The notes beneath the pieces were generated by a model, which was not told where the DNA came from, searched no databases, and saw nothing but the letters and a program-made list of their open reading frames with translations. Both the position numbers and the translations under genes were made by a program. A DNA stretch of 64,000 nucleotides from an uncultured Desulfobulbus sp. (GTDB lineage Bacteria > Desulfobacterota > Desulfobulbia > Desulfobulbales > Desulfobulbaceae). The DNA is taken from NCBI RefSeq assembly GCF_963665445.1, contig NZ_OY762276.1, positions 1,954,001 through 2,018,000 on the forward strand, read 5' to 3'. Numbering within the stretch: the first letter of the stretch is position 1; each line of letters begins with the position of its first letter. This document shows positions 9,573 to 20,826 of this stretch, piece after piece.

Positions 9573-9678
9573 GCAGGAACAAAAAGGCCGGTCATGCAGA
9601 CAATGCACACCTGCACCGCTGGGGTTGGAGTTGACGAATCACGAAATGCCCCCCTGAACACGAAGGCAGGGCGGCAAA

Positions 9679-9702
9679 GAAAAAGCCCCCATAAAAGGGG
9701 GC
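9679..9702 (-). terminator. Rho-independent terminator after the receiver gene
   Basis: On the minus strand GCCCCC pairs with GGGGGC around a six-base loop, followed by a T-run (A-run at 9679-9684 on the plus strand). It ends the dnaJ-to-receiver gene block before folE2. Confidence 0.88.
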
Positions 9703-9728
9703 AATTGGTTCCGATGCGATTGCCGTTT

Positions 9729-10091
9729 TTACACCAGGTATTTACGGATTGTGGCCTTCAACTCGTCCATATTGACCGATTTGACCACGTAGGCCTCGGA
9801 GGCCCAACTGCCGAAATCCTGTTTATATTCCTGGTAGGCCGAACTGAGAATGATGGGGAGATTCCCCTTCATCTCTTTCATCTGCCTGAGCACCTCAATG
9901 CCGTTCATTCCCGGCATATTGATGTCCAGTACCACCAAGTCGGGTGGATTCTGCTGAAACTTGGCCAGGGCCTCGGCGCCGTTGTAGGCGGAATCGACGA
10001 TATAGCCTTCGTCCTCGAATTCCTCGCGGTACAGCAGTTGGATGGACTCTTCGTCGTCGACCAGGAGAATACGTTTTTTTTCCACAGACAC
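9729..10091 (-). CDS. Stand-alone receiver (CheY-like) response regulator
   Basis: A 120-residue protein made only of a receiver domain. The acidic pocket is D12-D13, the phosphorylatable Asp is D56 in VVLDINMPG, and the switch Ser and conserved Lys follow in ILSSAY and YVVKS. It has no output domain, so it must act by protein contacts or within a phosphorelay. No kinase gene is adjacent. It follows galT by three bases and is closed by a terminator. Confidence 0.9.
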   Translation of the reverse strand: MSVEKKRILLVDDEESIQLLYREEFEDEGYIVDSAYNGAEALAKFQQNPPDLVVLDINMPGMNGIEVLRQMKEMKGNLPIILSSAYQEYKQDFGSWASEAYVVKSVNMDELKATIRKYLV

Positions 10092-10094
10092 CTC

Positions 10095-11093
10095 CTACAG
10101 TTTCACCTCGCGAAGATAACGACAGGTTTCTTCCGGCGGCATGGGGTTGATGTAGAATCCGGTCCCCCATTCAAATCCGGCAATCGAGGTCAGTTTGGGC
10201 ACGATCTCGAAATGCCAATGATAGTGTTCCAGCGGCCCGGAACGAAGGGGTTGGGTGTGGAGTACAAAATTATAGGGCACGTTGGGGATACAGGTATCCA
10301 AACGGCGCAGGGTTTCGGAGAAAATTTCAGCCAGGGCGATCAACGAGTCGTCATCCTGCTCGATATAGGACGAGTTGTGGTACCGTGGCATGACCCACAT
10401 CTCAAAGGGCGATCGTGGGGCAAAGGGGGTCACGGTGACAAACTTTTCGTTTTCGCAGACCAAGCGGATCTTCTGCTGAATTTCCTGGCGTATTATATCA
10501 CAAAAGACACAACGGTCCTTGTATTTGAAATAGGAGAGACTGCCATCCAACTCGGAGGTGACCATGCGCGGCAGAATCGGCAGAGCGACCAGCTGGGAGT
10601 GGGAGTGTTCAAGCGACGCGCCGGCGGCCTTGCCAAAATTCTTGAAAACCACCACGTAGTTGAAGCGGGTATCCTTGGACAGGTCACGAATACGGTCACG
10701 AAAGGCCCTGAAGGTCAAGATCATGTCGTGGGGTGCGAGGTGGGAAAAACGATCTTTGTGATTCGGGCTCTCGATGATGACCTCATGAGCGCCGATACCG
10801 TTCATTCGGTCGTAGAGTCCCTCACCCTGCTTGTCGAGTTCCCCTTCGATCACCAGGGCGGGATATTTGTTCGGCACCACCCGCAGCTTCCACCCAGCCG
10901 TATTGGGATAGCCCCACTCGCGGCCATAGACGAGAACCTCTCCGGGGGTTGTTTTTTCATTGCCCGGACAAAGGGGGCAAAACCCGCCTTTGACCTTGAA
11001 CTCTTCCACTAAAAAATCCGTCGGCCGTTTGCCGCGTTCCTGGGCAATGATGATCCAGCGGCCAAGAATTGGGTCTTTTCGTAATTCCGGCAT
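10095..11093 (-). CDS. galT: Galactose-1-phosphate uridylyltransferase
   Basis: Exchanges UDP between glucose-1-phosphate and galactose-1-phosphate (Leloir pathway, here perhaps serving polysaccharide sugar supply). The protein of 332 residues has the HIT-superfamily active site HSHSQLVALP, in which the second His is the uridylylated nucleophile. Zinc-ligand candidates CPLCPG and CVFCD are visible, as is the C-terminal EHYHWHFEI. The ATG at 11093 is chosen because the family N-terminus (ELRKDPILGRWIII) starts there; an in-frame ATG at 11150 overlaps the upstream gene and adds an atypical stretch. Confidence 0.92.
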   Translation of the reverse strand: MPELRKDPILGRWIIIAQERGKRPTDFLVEEFKVKGGFCPLCPGNEKTTPGEVLVYGREWGYPNTAGWKLRVVPNKYPALVIEGELDKQGEGLYDRMNGIGAHEVIIESPNHKDRFSHLAPHDMILTFRAFRDRIRDLSKDTRFNYVVVFKNFGKAAGASLEHSHSQLVALPILPRMVTSELDGSLSYFKYKDRCVFCDIIRQEIQQKIRLVCENEKFVTVTPFAPRSPFEMWVMPRYHNSSYIEQDDDSLIALAEIFSETLRRLDTCIPNVPYNFVLHTQPLRSGPLEHYHWHFEIVPKLTSIAGFEWGTGFYINPMPPEETCRYLREVKL

Positions 11094-11104
11094 AGGAGAA
11101 CCGC

Positions 11105-11467
11105 CTATCGTCCCTGTTCCTTTTCGCGCTGCTCCTGGCGGGTTTTGCAATCAATGCAAAATTTCGCCACTGGACGGGCCTCTAGCCGCTTGAGGGCAAT
11201 GTCTTCCCCGCACCCCGCACAGACCCCATAGGTGCCGTCATCAATTCGGAGAAGCGCCTCCTCGATCTTATCCATAAGTTTGCGTTCCCGGCCGCGGATG
11301 CGCAATTCAAAACTCCGATCCGACTCAACCGTGGCACGATCGTTGGGGTCGGGGATATTGCCGGTATGGCTGGTCATCTCGTTGAGAGTCTGCTCCACAT
11401 CGGAATTGATCTCGGCTTTCATCTCTTCAAGTCGTTCCTTAAACCGCAGCAAATCCTTTTCTTCCAT
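11105..11467 (-). CDS. DksA/TraR-family zinc-finger protein
   Basis: A 120-residue protein with an N-terminal coiled coil (rich in Glu and Lys) and a C-terminal four-Cys zinc finger, CAGCGEDI...FCIDCK. DksA-type proteins bind the RNA polymerase secondary channel and tune transcription with ppGpp. Residues before the finger (IDDGTYGVC) match the family. The start at 11467 has a GGAGAG site six bases upstream. It is shorter than E. coli DksA (151 residues), so it may be a general DksA or a smaller paralogue. It lies upstream of galT. Confidence 0.87.
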   Translation of the reverse strand: MEEKDLLRFKERLEEMKAEINSDVEQTLNEMTSHTGNIPDPNDRATVESDRSFELRIRGRERKLMDKIEEALLRIDDGTYGVCAGCGEDIALKRLEARPVAKFCIDCKTRQEQREKEQGR

Positions 11468-11514
11468 ATCACTCTCCAACAAGGTGTTGTCTAGGTCTGT
11501 ATGCCTTCTTTATA

Positions 11515-12009
11515 TCATGGGACTTCAGGCCTGACAAATAGGCCGCTTTTCCCGCCGCTTTTGCGCAAAAGCCGAATATCGGATATGAGCATTGTTTTAT
11601 CCACGGCTTTGCACATATCGTAAATGGTCAGGGTTGCTACCGAGACCGCTGTCAAGGCCTCCATTTCCACGCCGGTGCGTCCGCTCATAGACACAGTGGC
11701 CTCCACATGAATGGCGCAATGGGCGTCGTCAAAGGAAAAGGCGACGTCAGCGGAGGTGATCGCCAATGGATGGCAGAGCGGAATCAGCTGATCCACCTTT
11801 TTGGCTGCCATGATCCCGGCAATACGCGCTACGCCGAGAACATCGCCTTTTTTTATCGAGCCGTTGCGCACCATATCGTACGCCTGGAACGACATGGTGA
11901 TGGTACCGGCGGCAATGGCCTGGCGCACGGTTTCAGCCTTCTGGCTGACATCGACCATGCGTGCGTTGCCGCTTTCGTCAAAATGAGTGAATTCAGCCTG
12001 CTCAGCCAT
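11515..12009 (-). CDS. moaC: Cyclic pyranopterin monophosphate synthase
   Basis: Second enzyme of molybdenum cofactor synthesis, turning the MoaA product into cyclic pyranopterin monophosphate; 164 residues. Family blocks are visible: [16 protein letters not shown], the active-site LIPLCHPL, and [25 protein letters not shown] with its catalytic Asp/Lys. The start overlaps the dnaJ stop by eight bases, so expression is coupled to dnaJ. Molybdopterin enzymes such as formate dehydrogenase are typical of anaerobes of this type. Confidence 0.95.
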   Translation of the reverse strand: MAEQAEFTHFDESGNARMVDVSQKAETVRQAIAAGTITMSFQAYDMVRNGSIKKGDVLGVARIAGIMAAKKVDQLIPLCHPLAITSADVAFSFDDAHCAIHVEATVSMSGRTGVEMEALTAVSVATLTIYDMCKAVDKTMLISDIRLLRKSGGKSGLFVRPEVP

Positions 12010-13159
12010 TGGCTACTTTTTCCGTATTATCGTTTTTCTTTTTCTGTTTGCCGAGATGGCCATGAAAAAGACGGGAAAAGAACCCTCCATCCTCACTGGC
12101 CTTTTCCAGGGCCTCAAACTGCCGCAGTAGTTCCTTTTGTTCCTTGGAGAGCTTGCTCGGGGTCTGTACCTGGGCCTCGACGACCATATCGCCCTTTGCC
12201 CCGCCGCGAAGGCTGGCAACGCCTTCCCCCCGTAGGGTGAACCGGTGTCCGGATTGGGTTCCGGCGGGAATCTTGAGGGTTGCTGTTCCGTGAATGGTGG
12301 GCACGTCGGCCTCACAACCAAGGGCCGCCTTGACCATGGAAATGGGTAGACGAAGGAAAATGGTCTGGCCGTCTCGTTGGAAATAATCATGATCATCTAC
12401 ATGGATAACCACATAGAGATCCCCAGAAGGACCTCCGCGGCGACCGCCCTCGCCCTCGCCGGAGAGCCGCATGCGGGAGCCGGTGTCCACGCCGGCGGGA
12501 ATGCGGATATTGACCTTTTTGCTGCGGTTCACCAGCCCATCACCGTGGCAGTCCTGACAAGGTTCGGAGATGACCTGTCCGGTCCCGTGACAGTGCGGGC
12601 AGGTGGTACTGACCTGGAAAAAACCTTGGGAACGAACCACCTGTCCCCTCCCCTGGCAGGTAGGACAGATTTGAGGTTTGTAGCCGGGACGAGCTCCGGA
12701 CCCCTCACAGGTCCAGCAGGTCTCACGTTTGGTCACTTCGACCTCGCGATTTACGCCATGAACGGCCTCCATAAACGAAATGCGGATGTCATAGCGCAGA
12801 TCCTCGCCCTGCACCGGCGCGTTGGGATCCCTGCGCCGGCCACGCCCGCCTCCGCCGAATCCGAAGAGATCGCCAAAGAGGTCGTTGATATGGGAAAATA
12901 TATCCTCGCTGTTGCCCGGCCCGCTGTATCCGCTATTCTTCAGCCCCTCTTTTCCGTAGGTGTCGTAAATCCGTCGTTTTTGAAGATCACTGAGCACTTC
13001 ATAGGCTTCGGCGGCTTCCTTGAACTTTTCCTCAGCCTCGGCATCCCCCTGATTCCGATCAGGATGGTGTTTCATGGCCAGTTTTCGGTAGGCCTTTTTA
13101 ATGGTGTCCGCCGAGGCATCCTTGGCCACACCAAGGATTTCGTAATAGCTCTTGCTCAT
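12002..13159 (-). CDS. dnaJ: Chaperone DnaJ (Hsp40)
   Basis: Full-length type I J-protein of 385 residues. The J domain has HPD at 32-34, then a Gly/Phe-rich linker ([10 protein letters not shown]), a zinc region with four CXXCXGXG-type repeats ([32 protein letters not shown]) and the C-terminal substrate-binding region. It stimulates DnaK ATPase. The dnaK and grpE genes are not adjacent. The final residues are a Lys-rich tail. Confidence 0.97.
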   Translation of the reverse strand: MSKSYYEILGVAKDASADTIKKAYRKLAMKHHPDRNQGDAEAEEKFKEAAEAYEVLSDLQKRRIYDTYGKEGLKNSGYSGPGNSEDIFSHINDLFGDLFGFGGGGRGRRRDPNAPVQGEDLRYDIRISFMEAVHGVNREVEVTKRETCWTCEGSGARPGYKPQICPTCQGRGQVVRSQGFFQVSTTCPHCHGTGQVISEPCQDCHGDGLVNRSKKVNIRIPAGVDTGSRMRLSGEGEGGRRGGPSGDLYVVIHVDDHDYFQRDGQTIFLRLPISMVKAALGCEADVPTIHGTATLKIPAGTQSGHRFTLRGEGVASLRGGAKGDMVVEAQVQTPSKLSKEQKELLRQFEALEKASEDGGFFSRLFHGHLGKQKKKNDNTEKVANG

Positions 13160-13268
13160 AATCCGTTACTGATCTGCTGACTGATGTTGTCGCTCTCATG
13201 CCCTCTCAAAAAGGGAGCACCGTGTTGTCTCGAGTTCCTGGGAGAAAAGTGTTGGCAAGGACGGGCGA

Positions 13269-13535
13269 TCAATTGTCGCCGGCTTCCTCTTCGGATTCCA
13301 CCGGGGCCGGGCTTTTGGCCTGACGATGCTTGGGCAACTCATGGATATTGTCAAACGTCACCTTACCGGCAGCAATTTCGCGCAGGGTCATGACGATTTC
13401 CTTGTTTTTGCCACTGATGAGGAACGGTTCGCCCTTGCGGTGTTGACGAATACGCTCCACCGCGAGATGGATCAGGGAAAAACGGTTGTCGTCGCCGACC
13501 GTTGCCAGGCAATCTTCTACTGTAATTCGTGCCAT
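13269..13535 (-). CDS. rpoZ: RNA polymerase omega subunit
   Basis: Small subunit of RNA polymerase, 88 residues, which helps assembly of beta-prime and contributes to a ppGpp site in some bacteria. The family start [10 protein letters not shown] and the block [15 protein letters not shown] are present, with an acidic C-terminal tail (ESEEEAGDN). A GGAGG site precedes the ATG, and a terminator hairpin lies upstream, so it is separate from purA. Confidence 0.95.
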   Translation of the reverse strand: MARITVEDCLATVGDDNRFSLIHLAVERIRQHRKGEPFLISGKNKEIVMTLREIAAGKVTFDNIHELPKHRQAKSPAPVESEEEAGDN

Positions 13536-13549
13536 GTGTGAACCTCCAT

Positions 13550-13582
13550 GGAATAAAAATCCCGGAGGGAAAGCCTCCGGGA
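13550..13582 (-). terminator. Rho-independent terminator between purA and rpoZ
   Basis: CCCGGAGG at 13561-13568 pairs with CCTCCGGG at 13574-13581. Read on the minus strand the hairpin is followed by ATTTTTATT. It would end purA transcription before rpoZ. Confidence 0.8.
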
Positions 13583-13711
13583 GTCGATCTAAAATTTCTC
13601 AGACTGGTAATACCGGAAAATAACGAAAGAAATCCGGGAAGATACCAATTTAGTGAGTAGTAATCATTTCTGAGCGGTTGACAAGGGATGCAGCATTCCA
13701 GGTTGCGCTTT

Positions 13712-15082
<1,371 letters not shown>

Positions 15083-15194
15083 TTATCAAAACCTGTGCAA
15101 TCTAGCAGAATTTTGAAAAAAAGTCAAATATATCGAAATTCATACGATAAAACAGCAAGTAACGGCTGCGTCACAAAAAAACACCTCCTCCAGC

Positions 15195-16058
15195 TCAACA
15201 GTATTTACAGACTTTTTCCGGCAAAGGCAGGTCCACACTGCCTCCTCCCCAGTTCAGTTTGCTGCGTAAAATGCTGAAATAACTCTTCCATGGCGAGCTG
15301 ACCAGGATGAGGGGTTTTGAAGCCCGTTGCACCAGGAGGTAATCGTTTTCAGTAATCGTCCAGCGTAGTTCGCCGTCGACAATGACCTTTACCTGTCCTG
15401 CCGGAGCAAGCAGTTGGGTCGTGACCTTGTATTCGGAACCGAGCAGTACAGGCCGTGATTCGAGCATGAAGGGACAGATGGGAGTAACGACAATGGCATC
15501 GAGTTCCGCGTGCACCACCGGCCCTCCGGCAGAGAGGTTGTAGGCGGTTGACCCGGTCGGGGTGGACATGATCAAGCCATCGGCTCGATAGGTGGTGACG
15601 TACTCCTTGTCGGCCCAACAACGAAGGCGAATCATGGCCTCGGTGCTTTTTTTGACGACCACCACCTCGTTGAGGGCATGAAAGGTGGTGCTCCGCTCGC
15701 CAGTGGCACCGTTGATGGTCGTGGCCGAGAGCATGACGCGATGTTCCATGCGGATGTCATCCTCAATCATCAGGGTTTCCAAGGCCTGGTACATCTCATC
15801 CGCGGCCACCTCGGTGAGAAATCCGAGATTCCCCAGATTAACCCCCAAAATGGGGACCTGATAACGGCTGGCCTCCCAAGCGACATGCAACAGGGTTCCG
15901 TCGCCGCCAAGGACAATGACAATATCCATTTCCGGGTCGATGCGGTTCATTTCAGCACGAATTGAACGCTCACCAAACCAGGCAACGACCCCAGCACCGA
16001 TCTGTTCGACCTCGGGACTGTCGGGACGGGTAACCACCCCGGCATAACTGATTTTCAT
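15195..16058 (-). CDS. nadK: NAD kinase
   Basis: Phosphorylates NAD to NADP; 287 residues. The GGDGT motif (VLGGDGTLLHVAW) and the NE/D region near TPTGSTAYNLSAGGP define the family. The start overlaps the proC stop by four bases, so the two are coupled. The C-terminal part, with WKSYFSILRSKLNWG, matches the usual family end. Confidence 0.95.
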   Translation of the reverse strand: MKISYAGVVTRPDSPEVEQIGAGVVAWFGERSIRAEMNRIDPEMDIVIVLGGDGTLLHVAWEASRYQVPILGVNLGNLGFLTEVAADEMYQALETLMIEDDIRMEHRVMLSATTINGATGERSTTFHALNEVVVVKKSTEAMIRLRCWADKEYVTTYRADGLIMSTPTGSTAYNLSAGGPVVHAELDAIVVTPICPFMLESRPVLLGSEYKVTTQLLAPAGQVKVIVDGELRWTITENDYLLVQRASKPLILVSSPWKSYFSILRSKLNWGGGSVDLPLPEKVCKYC

Positions 16059-16870
16059 GCACCAAGCTCCCGTGATCGGACTGCGGCCGCCTCAACCGCA
16101 GCCATGACAACACCGCGCAGGGCCCCCTCTTCAAGCGCCTGGATGCCGGCAATGGTGGTGCCTCCGGGCGAGGTCACCTTGCCTTTCAACACAGCCGGAT
16201 GCTCTCCGCTCTCCAAAGCCAGCTTGGCCGAACCATGGACGGTCTGCAGCACCAGTTGCTCCGCCACCGGGCGAGGGAGGCCTGCCAGTACGCCACCGTC
16301 GATCATTGCCTCGATAAAGGTAAAGACATAACCAGGGCCGCTGCCGCTTAAACCGGTGACAGCATCCAACTGGCTCTCAGGCACCTCGACACAGCTGCCG
16401 ACCGCGGAAAACAGGGCCTGGGCAATAGCCCTATCCGCATCGCTTGCCTGCTGATTGGGACTGAAGGCGGTTGCCCCGGCCAGCACCAGGGCCGGCGTAT
16501 TGGGCATCACCCGTATAAGCCGCCGGGATTGCCCAAGCAAGGCAGCAAGCTTGCCCAGGGATACACCGGCCATGATGGAGATCACCAGGTGCCGGTCATC
16601 AAGGTGCGGCTGATAGTTTGCCATCACCTGAGCTGCCAACTGGGGTTTGATCGCCAGAACGAGGACGTCGCATTGCGCAGTGAGCACCTCGGGTTGGGTG
16701 GTGCAGGCGACGCCGTATTGGCCCTGCAGCAGTTCGCAACGGTTTGTGGTCGGCTCGGCCACCATGATTTTGTCGGGACTGACCAGTCCGCTGGCGAGGA
16801 CACCGCGGATCATGGCTTCCGCCATTTGACCGCCGCCGACAAAGCCGATCGAGGCAATAGATGGGCTCAT
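16055..16870 (-). CDS. proC: Pyrroline-5-carboxylate reductase
   Basis: NAD(P)H-dependent last step of proline synthesis; 271 residues. The Rossmann start IGFVGGGQMAEAMIRG and the C-terminal signature GSGPGYVFTFIEAMIDGGV...SPGGTTIAGI are complete. It is the first gene of a two-gene unit with nadK, an appealing pairing because nadK supplies the NADP pool. The site AGGAACAG precedes the ATG. Confidence 0.96.
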   Translation of the reverse strand: MSPSIASIGFVGGGQMAEAMIRGVLASGLVSPDKIMVAEPTTNRCELLQGQYGVACTTQPEVLTAQCDVLVLAIKPQLAAQVMANYQPHLDDRHLVISIMAGVSLGKLAALLGQSRRLIRVMPNTPALVLAGATAFSPNQQASDADRAIAQALFSAVGSCVEVPESQLDAVTGLSGSGPGYVFTFIEAMIDGGVLAGLPRPVAEQLVLQTVHGSAKLALESGEHPAVLKGKVTSPGGTTIAGIQALEEGALRGVVMAAVEAAAVRSRELGA

Positions 16871-16985
16871 ACTGTTCCTGATCTGAATATTTTATAAAGG
16901 GTTTGATGCCGGAAAAAACGATGTCCATTATATGCATCCCAAAGCCGATCGACAAGGATCCCACTCCGCGATAAGGCGCCTGGAC

Positions 16986-17020
16986 AAAAAAAAACCGCCG
17001 GAAGGACCGACGGTTAAGAA
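16986..17020 (-). terminator. Rho-independent terminator after lpxC
   Basis: On the minus strand CCGTCGG pairs with CCGGCGG (one G-U pair) around TCCTT, with flanking AA/TT pairs and then a long T-run (A-run at 16986-16994 on the plus strand). Confidence 0.85.
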
Positions 17021-17040
17021 GGTACAGCAGGAAAATATCC

Positions 17041-18039
17041 CTACATCGAACAGACTTGAGGTGTACGCAGACCATCCCCCACCGGCGCAAAAAAAGGCGC
17101 AAAGCGGTTGCCGGACTGCTGGGTTGACTGGACGACCTGACGGAGCAACGAGCCGCCTTGCTTTTCAAAGGTGACATATTCCCAACATTGGGGGTTGTCG
17201 ATAATGGCCCTCATCAGGCCAAGATGCAGCCCGTGACCGGAACGATCGGCAATTACATGGCCCAAAAGTGGAGAACCGAGCAGTGCCATGTCGCCAATGA
17301 CATCAAGCACCTTGTGGCGGATGAACTCATCGTCAAAGCGCAGGCCGTCTTCATTGAGGATCGAACGGCGATTCCAGTGGATGGCAATGACATTGTCCAG
17401 GGTGCCGCCAAGGGCGAGGCCGTTTTGCCACAGTTGCTCAACCTGCTCGACAAAACCGAAGGTACGGGCAAAGGCGATCTCTTTGGTGAAACGATCCCGG
17501 GTCACCACCACCGAATAGCGCTGTTCGTTGATCAACGCATCGTCAAACTGAATTCGACCAGAGACCTTAAAACCGTCAAATGGTTCGATCCGCATGGATT
17601 TATTGCCGTCGACAAAGGAAATCGGCCTGGTGATGCGCAGCACCTTACGCAGCGCTGCCTGCCGCTGACGACCGGCGGTTTTCAACAGACGGATGAAGGG
17701 GCCGGCACTGCCGTCCATGATGGGAGTTTCATGGGAATCGATATCAAGAATCGCGTTATCGATGCCGTAGGCCCGTAAAGCTGCCATAAGATGTTCAGTG
17801 GTCGAAATACGGTTGGTTCCATCGCCGATGGTGGTGGCCAGGGTGGTGTCCACAACCCGCTCGACCCGGGCAGGGATGATCGGCCGGTCGACGATATCGG
17901 AGCGAAGGAACTGGATGCCGGTGTTGACCGGCGCCGGTTTGATGGTCAGATTAACGGTTCTGCCGGTGTGGAGGCCGACACCGCAGCAGCTTACAGCGCG
18001 TTTAACGGTATATTGGTTTGGCTCTATTGGAGATGCCAT
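17041..18039 (-). CDS. lpxC: UDP-3-O-acyl-N-acetylglucosamine deacetylase
   Basis: Zinc-dependent first committed step of lipid A synthesis; 332 residues. The family start (QYTVKRAVSCCGVGLHTG) is present. The zinc site is built from the His in STTEHLMAAL and the His and Asp in RHKVLDVIGD, and the catalytic His is in RSGHGLHLGL. Together with lpxK and lpxB in this window it shows a Gram-negative outer membrane. Confidence 0.96.
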   Translation of the reverse strand: MASPIEPNQYTVKRAVSCCGVGLHTGRTVNLTIKPAPVNTGIQFLRSDIVDRPIIPARVERVVDTTLATTIGDGTNRISTTEHLMAALRAYGIDNAILDIDSHETPIMDGSAGPFIRLLKTAGRQRQAALRKVLRITRPISFVDGNKSMRIEPFDGFKVSGRIQFDDALINEQRYSVVVTRDRFTKEIAFARTFGFVEQVEQLWQNGLALGGTLDNVIAIHWNRRSILNEDGLRFDDEFIRHKVLDVIGDMALLGSPLLGHVIADRSGHGLHLGLMRAIIDNPQCWEYVTFEKQGGSLLRQVVQSTQQSGNRFAPFFAPVGDGLRTPQVCSM

Positions 18040-18299
18040 GGGATGATCCTATATCTCAAAAATAAACGTGGCCGTTCTCATCACAAAATCAAAAAACGAC
18101 AATTTCGGGCAGTTGTTAGCATAACATTATGCAAAAATTACTCCAGACGGTGAACAAACCAGAGGCAAACTTATCTATCAACTTAATTTCACGATGAATA
18201 TTAAAAAATTTACTTCCCCTTTCAACCGCAAAGCAATCTGCACCTTAGAATGGTGTTGCAAAAAGCACACAGTAGCCCCCGCCACTAAGTGTGACGATT

Positions 18300-19394
18300 T
18301 CACACAGTTGGACACTTTTCCTCGCCATCGCCGTTTGTCTGCGGTGCGAAACCGGCCAGAATCGATTGCAGAAACTGCTCTTCCGCCTGGACCTCCATCC
18401 GCAGGGCATACAAGGGTAAATCCGTCACAGCGCCGACCTGCTCGAGCTTGACCAGATCCTTTTCCGTGGTCAGCAATCCGCAGCCTTCGCTCTTGACGGC
18501 TCGGGTTACCAGTTTCTGCAGCAGTTCAGGGGTATAGAGCTGATGATCCTCCAAGCCCTGGAATCCGCTCAGGGTGACCCCAAAACCTTCAAGAGTGTGT
18601 TGAAATGCCCGGGGATGGGCGATACCGGCAAAAGCAAACCACTTCCCTTGGCGCAGATCGGTGGCAACAGGCTCCAACATGCCGCGATCGTTCAGCCGCA
18701 CGGCACCGTCCACGTCGTATCCCACCTGAAAGACGGGAATGCCGGGAAACCGCGCTTGCAGAAGCTCGGCAAATCGTGCCGCCCGCTCACGGTTCTCCTC
18801 GCGCACGTCCGTGAGGACAAAGGCGGTTGCCCGTTTAAGGGCGGCCACCGGTTCACGCAGATCCCCTCCGGGAAAGACGCGGGAGTTGCCAGCCAGGCGA
18901 TCGGTATTGAACAGGACGAGATTCACCTCTCTCCTGATCTGAAGATGCTGAAAACCGTCATCGAGCAGAAGAATATCGGCCCCCAAGTCGATGGCCCTCT
19001 GGGCGGGAAAGCGGCGCACGATGCCGGTGAGCACCGGCACCCCTGGCAGGGTTTCCGCCAGCAGTCGCGGTTCATCACCGGCCTGCCGGGCATTGAGCAG
19101 AACCGTTGTCCCGTCGGAGACCAGGTTGATTTTGCCATTGGCCGTGCCGCCATGCCCACGACTGATGATCGCCGGGTGGTATCCGCAGCACTGCAGCGCC
19201 CTGGCCAGGTATTGCACCATCGGCGTCTTGCCGCTCCCGCCGAGGGTCAGGTTGCCGACACTGACCACGGGCACTCCAAGTCCATAAGAGGCAAGCAAAC
19301 CTTTATTGTACATGCGTTCGCGCATTCGCATGGCCAGGCTGTATATCGGCGAAAACGGACGCCCAAGGGCATAATAGAGAGGTGTTGTCTTCAT
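18300..19394 (-). CDS. lpxK: Tetraacyldisaccharide 4'-kinase
   Basis: Adds the 4'-phosphate to the lipid A disaccharide at the inner membrane; 364 residues. An N-terminal hydrophobic segment precedes the P-loop GNLTLGGSGKTPMVQYLA. Conserved ISRGHGG, DDGFQHLQI and TTEKDLVKL blocks follow. A short perfect hairpin (GTGTGA/TCACAC, 18289-18305) overlaps the stop on the same strand but lacks a T-run. The gene is on the same strand as lpxC, separated by about 260 bases. Confidence 0.95.
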   Translation of the reverse strand: MKTTPLYYALGRPFSPIYSLAMRMRERMYNKGLLASYGLGVPVVSVGNLTLGGSGKTPMVQYLARALQCCGYHPAIISRGHGGTANGKINLVSDGTTVLLNARQAGDEPRLLAETLPGVPVLTGIVRRFPAQRAIDLGADILLLDDGFQHLQIRREVNLVLFNTDRLAGNSRVFPGGDLREPVAALKRATAFVLTDVREENRERAARFAELLQARFPGIPVFQVGYDVDGAVRLNDRGMLEPVATDLRQGKWFAFAGIAHPRAFQHTLEGFGVTLSGFQGLEDHQLYTPELLQKLVTRAVKSEGCGLLTTEKDLVKLEQVGAVTDLPLYALRMEVQAEEQFLQSILAGFAPQTNGDGEEKCPTV

Positions 19395-19673
19395 GAAATA
19401 ATCCCGGTCTAAACTTCTGCATTGAGGTGCAATAAAAGTCCCTGGCCCTTGCGCCCACTGAACTCGGGCGCAAAACCCACCCGGTCATTTTTAGTGCAAA
19501 ATAATTTCAATGCGGTAAGAAAACAGTTCATCTGCCTGACAAAATATCCCGTTCTCGTAACATTTGCCGGGAACAGAGAATTGCACCTCGTCAGATATCG
19601 ATTGTCTTCCGCCAGGAGGTCCATCGCCACCATTGGCACGAGGGCCCCGCCCTTTACATCGAGCTTTGCTGAA

Positions 19674-19680
19674 AAGGAGG
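19674..19680 (+). promoter_or_regulatory. Strong ribosome binding site of livK
   Basis: AAGGAGG lies seven bases before the livK ATG, a full anti-16S match that fits the need for a large molar excess of the periplasmic binding protein. Confidence 0.8.
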
Positions 19681-19687
19681 TTTCTTT

Positions 19688-20803
19688 ATGAGGAAATCAT
19701 TGAAAATTGCGGCGACCTGCGCTGCACTTGCCTTCTCCGCCGGGTTGGCCCTGGCCGGCACCCCTATTAAAATTGGCGTTGCCGGAGCGCACAGCGGCGA
19801 CCTCGCCTCCTACGGCCTGCCGACTTTAAAAGCCGCTCAGCTGATTGTCAAAGATATTAATGCGGCTGGCGGCATCAACGGCAACCCGGTTGAACTGCTG
19901 GTCGAAGACGATGCCTGCAAGCCGGAGATCGCCACCAACACCGCCACCAAACTGGTTTCTTCCGGGGCTCAGGCTGTAATCGGCCACATCTGCTCCGGTG
20001 CCACCAAGGCAGCCCTGCCCATTTACCGTGACGCCAAGGTCATTGTCATCTCCCCATCCGCCACCACGCCCGACCTGACCCAGAGCGGCGATTACCCCAA
20101 CTTCTACCGCACCATCGGTAGCGATGCCATTCAGGCCCGCTACGTGGTGGACTTCACTCTGGATACGCTCAAGGCCAAAAAGATTGCCGTTATCCATGAC
20201 AAGGGCGATTATGGCAAAGGGCTTGCCGAATATTCCCAGGACTTCATTAAAAAATCCGGCAAGGCCGAGGTGGTGCTCTTTGAAGGGATCACGCCCGGCG
20301 GCGTCGACTACTCGGCTGTGATCCAAAAGATCAAGCGGTACAGCGCGGATGCGGTCATTTTCGGCGGCTACCATCCCGAGGCCTCCAAACTGGTGACCCG
20401 CATGCGGCAAAAACGCCTCGAGCTGCCCTTCATCTCCGATGACGGGGTCAAAGACGATACCTTTATCAAGGTGGCCGGCAAATATGCCGAAGGCGTCTAC
20501 GCCACCGGCCCGGCCGATGTGTCCCATAGTCCCATTGGTCTTGCCTACCGCGAAAAATTCAAGCAGGTCGAGGGCAGTGATCCGGGCGCCTTTTTTGACA
20601 ATGCGGTCACAGCCACCCTCGCCCTCACCAACGCCATTGCCAAGGCCGGTTCCACCGACGGTGATGCCGTGGCCAAATCCCTGCACAGTGAAGAAGTGGA
20701 GACCCCCTTTGGCAAGATCAAATTCGATCACAAGGGAGACCCCATTGGCATCGGCTTCTCCATCTACCAGGTCAAGGACGGACAGTACGTACAGGTCCAG
20801 TGA
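19688..20803 (+). CDS. livK: Branched-chain amino acid ABC transporter, periplasmic binding protein
   Basis: Type I periplasmic binding protein, 371 residues, that captures Leu/Ile/Val (or a related amino acid) for the LivHMGF importer downstream. The signal peptide ends near residue 23 (GLALA). The mature start PIKIGVAGAHSGDLASYG is typical. The ligand-contact segment VIGHICSGATKAALPIY corresponds to the Ser/Thr region of LivJ/LivK. The gene is followed by an intercistronic hairpin, which can let it be expressed above the permease genes. Confidence 0.93.
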   Translation: MRKSLKIAATCAALAFSAGLALAGTPIKIGVAGAHSGDLASYGLPTLKAAQLIVKDINAAGGINGNPVELLVEDDACKPEIATNTATKLVSSGAQAVIGHICSGATKAALPIYRDAKVIVISPSATTPDLTQSGDYPNFYRTIGSDAIQARYVVDFTLDTLKAKKIAVIHDKGDYGKGLAEYSQDFIKKSGKAEVVLFEGITPGGVDYSAVIQKIKRYSADAVIFGGYHPEASKLVTRMRQKRLELPFISDDGVKDDTFIKVAGKYAEGVYATGPADVSHSPIGLAYREKFKQVEGSDPGAFFDNAVTATLALTNAIAKAGSTDGDAVAKSLHSEEVETPFGKIKFDHKGDPIGIGFSIYQVKDGQYVQVQ

Positions 20804-20826
20804 GAGCCCTTGCCTGCATGCCTGCA

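Noticed and set aside
9207..11012. Long plus-strand open frame of about 600 codons
   Set aside because: It lies antisense across folE2, the receiver gene and galT, all of which have clear family motifs. Its translation has no recognisable domain and reflects GC-biased shadow coding.
18543..19412. Plus-strand open frame opposite lpxK
   Set aside because: It is a shadow of lpxK, whose P-loop and family blocks are intact.
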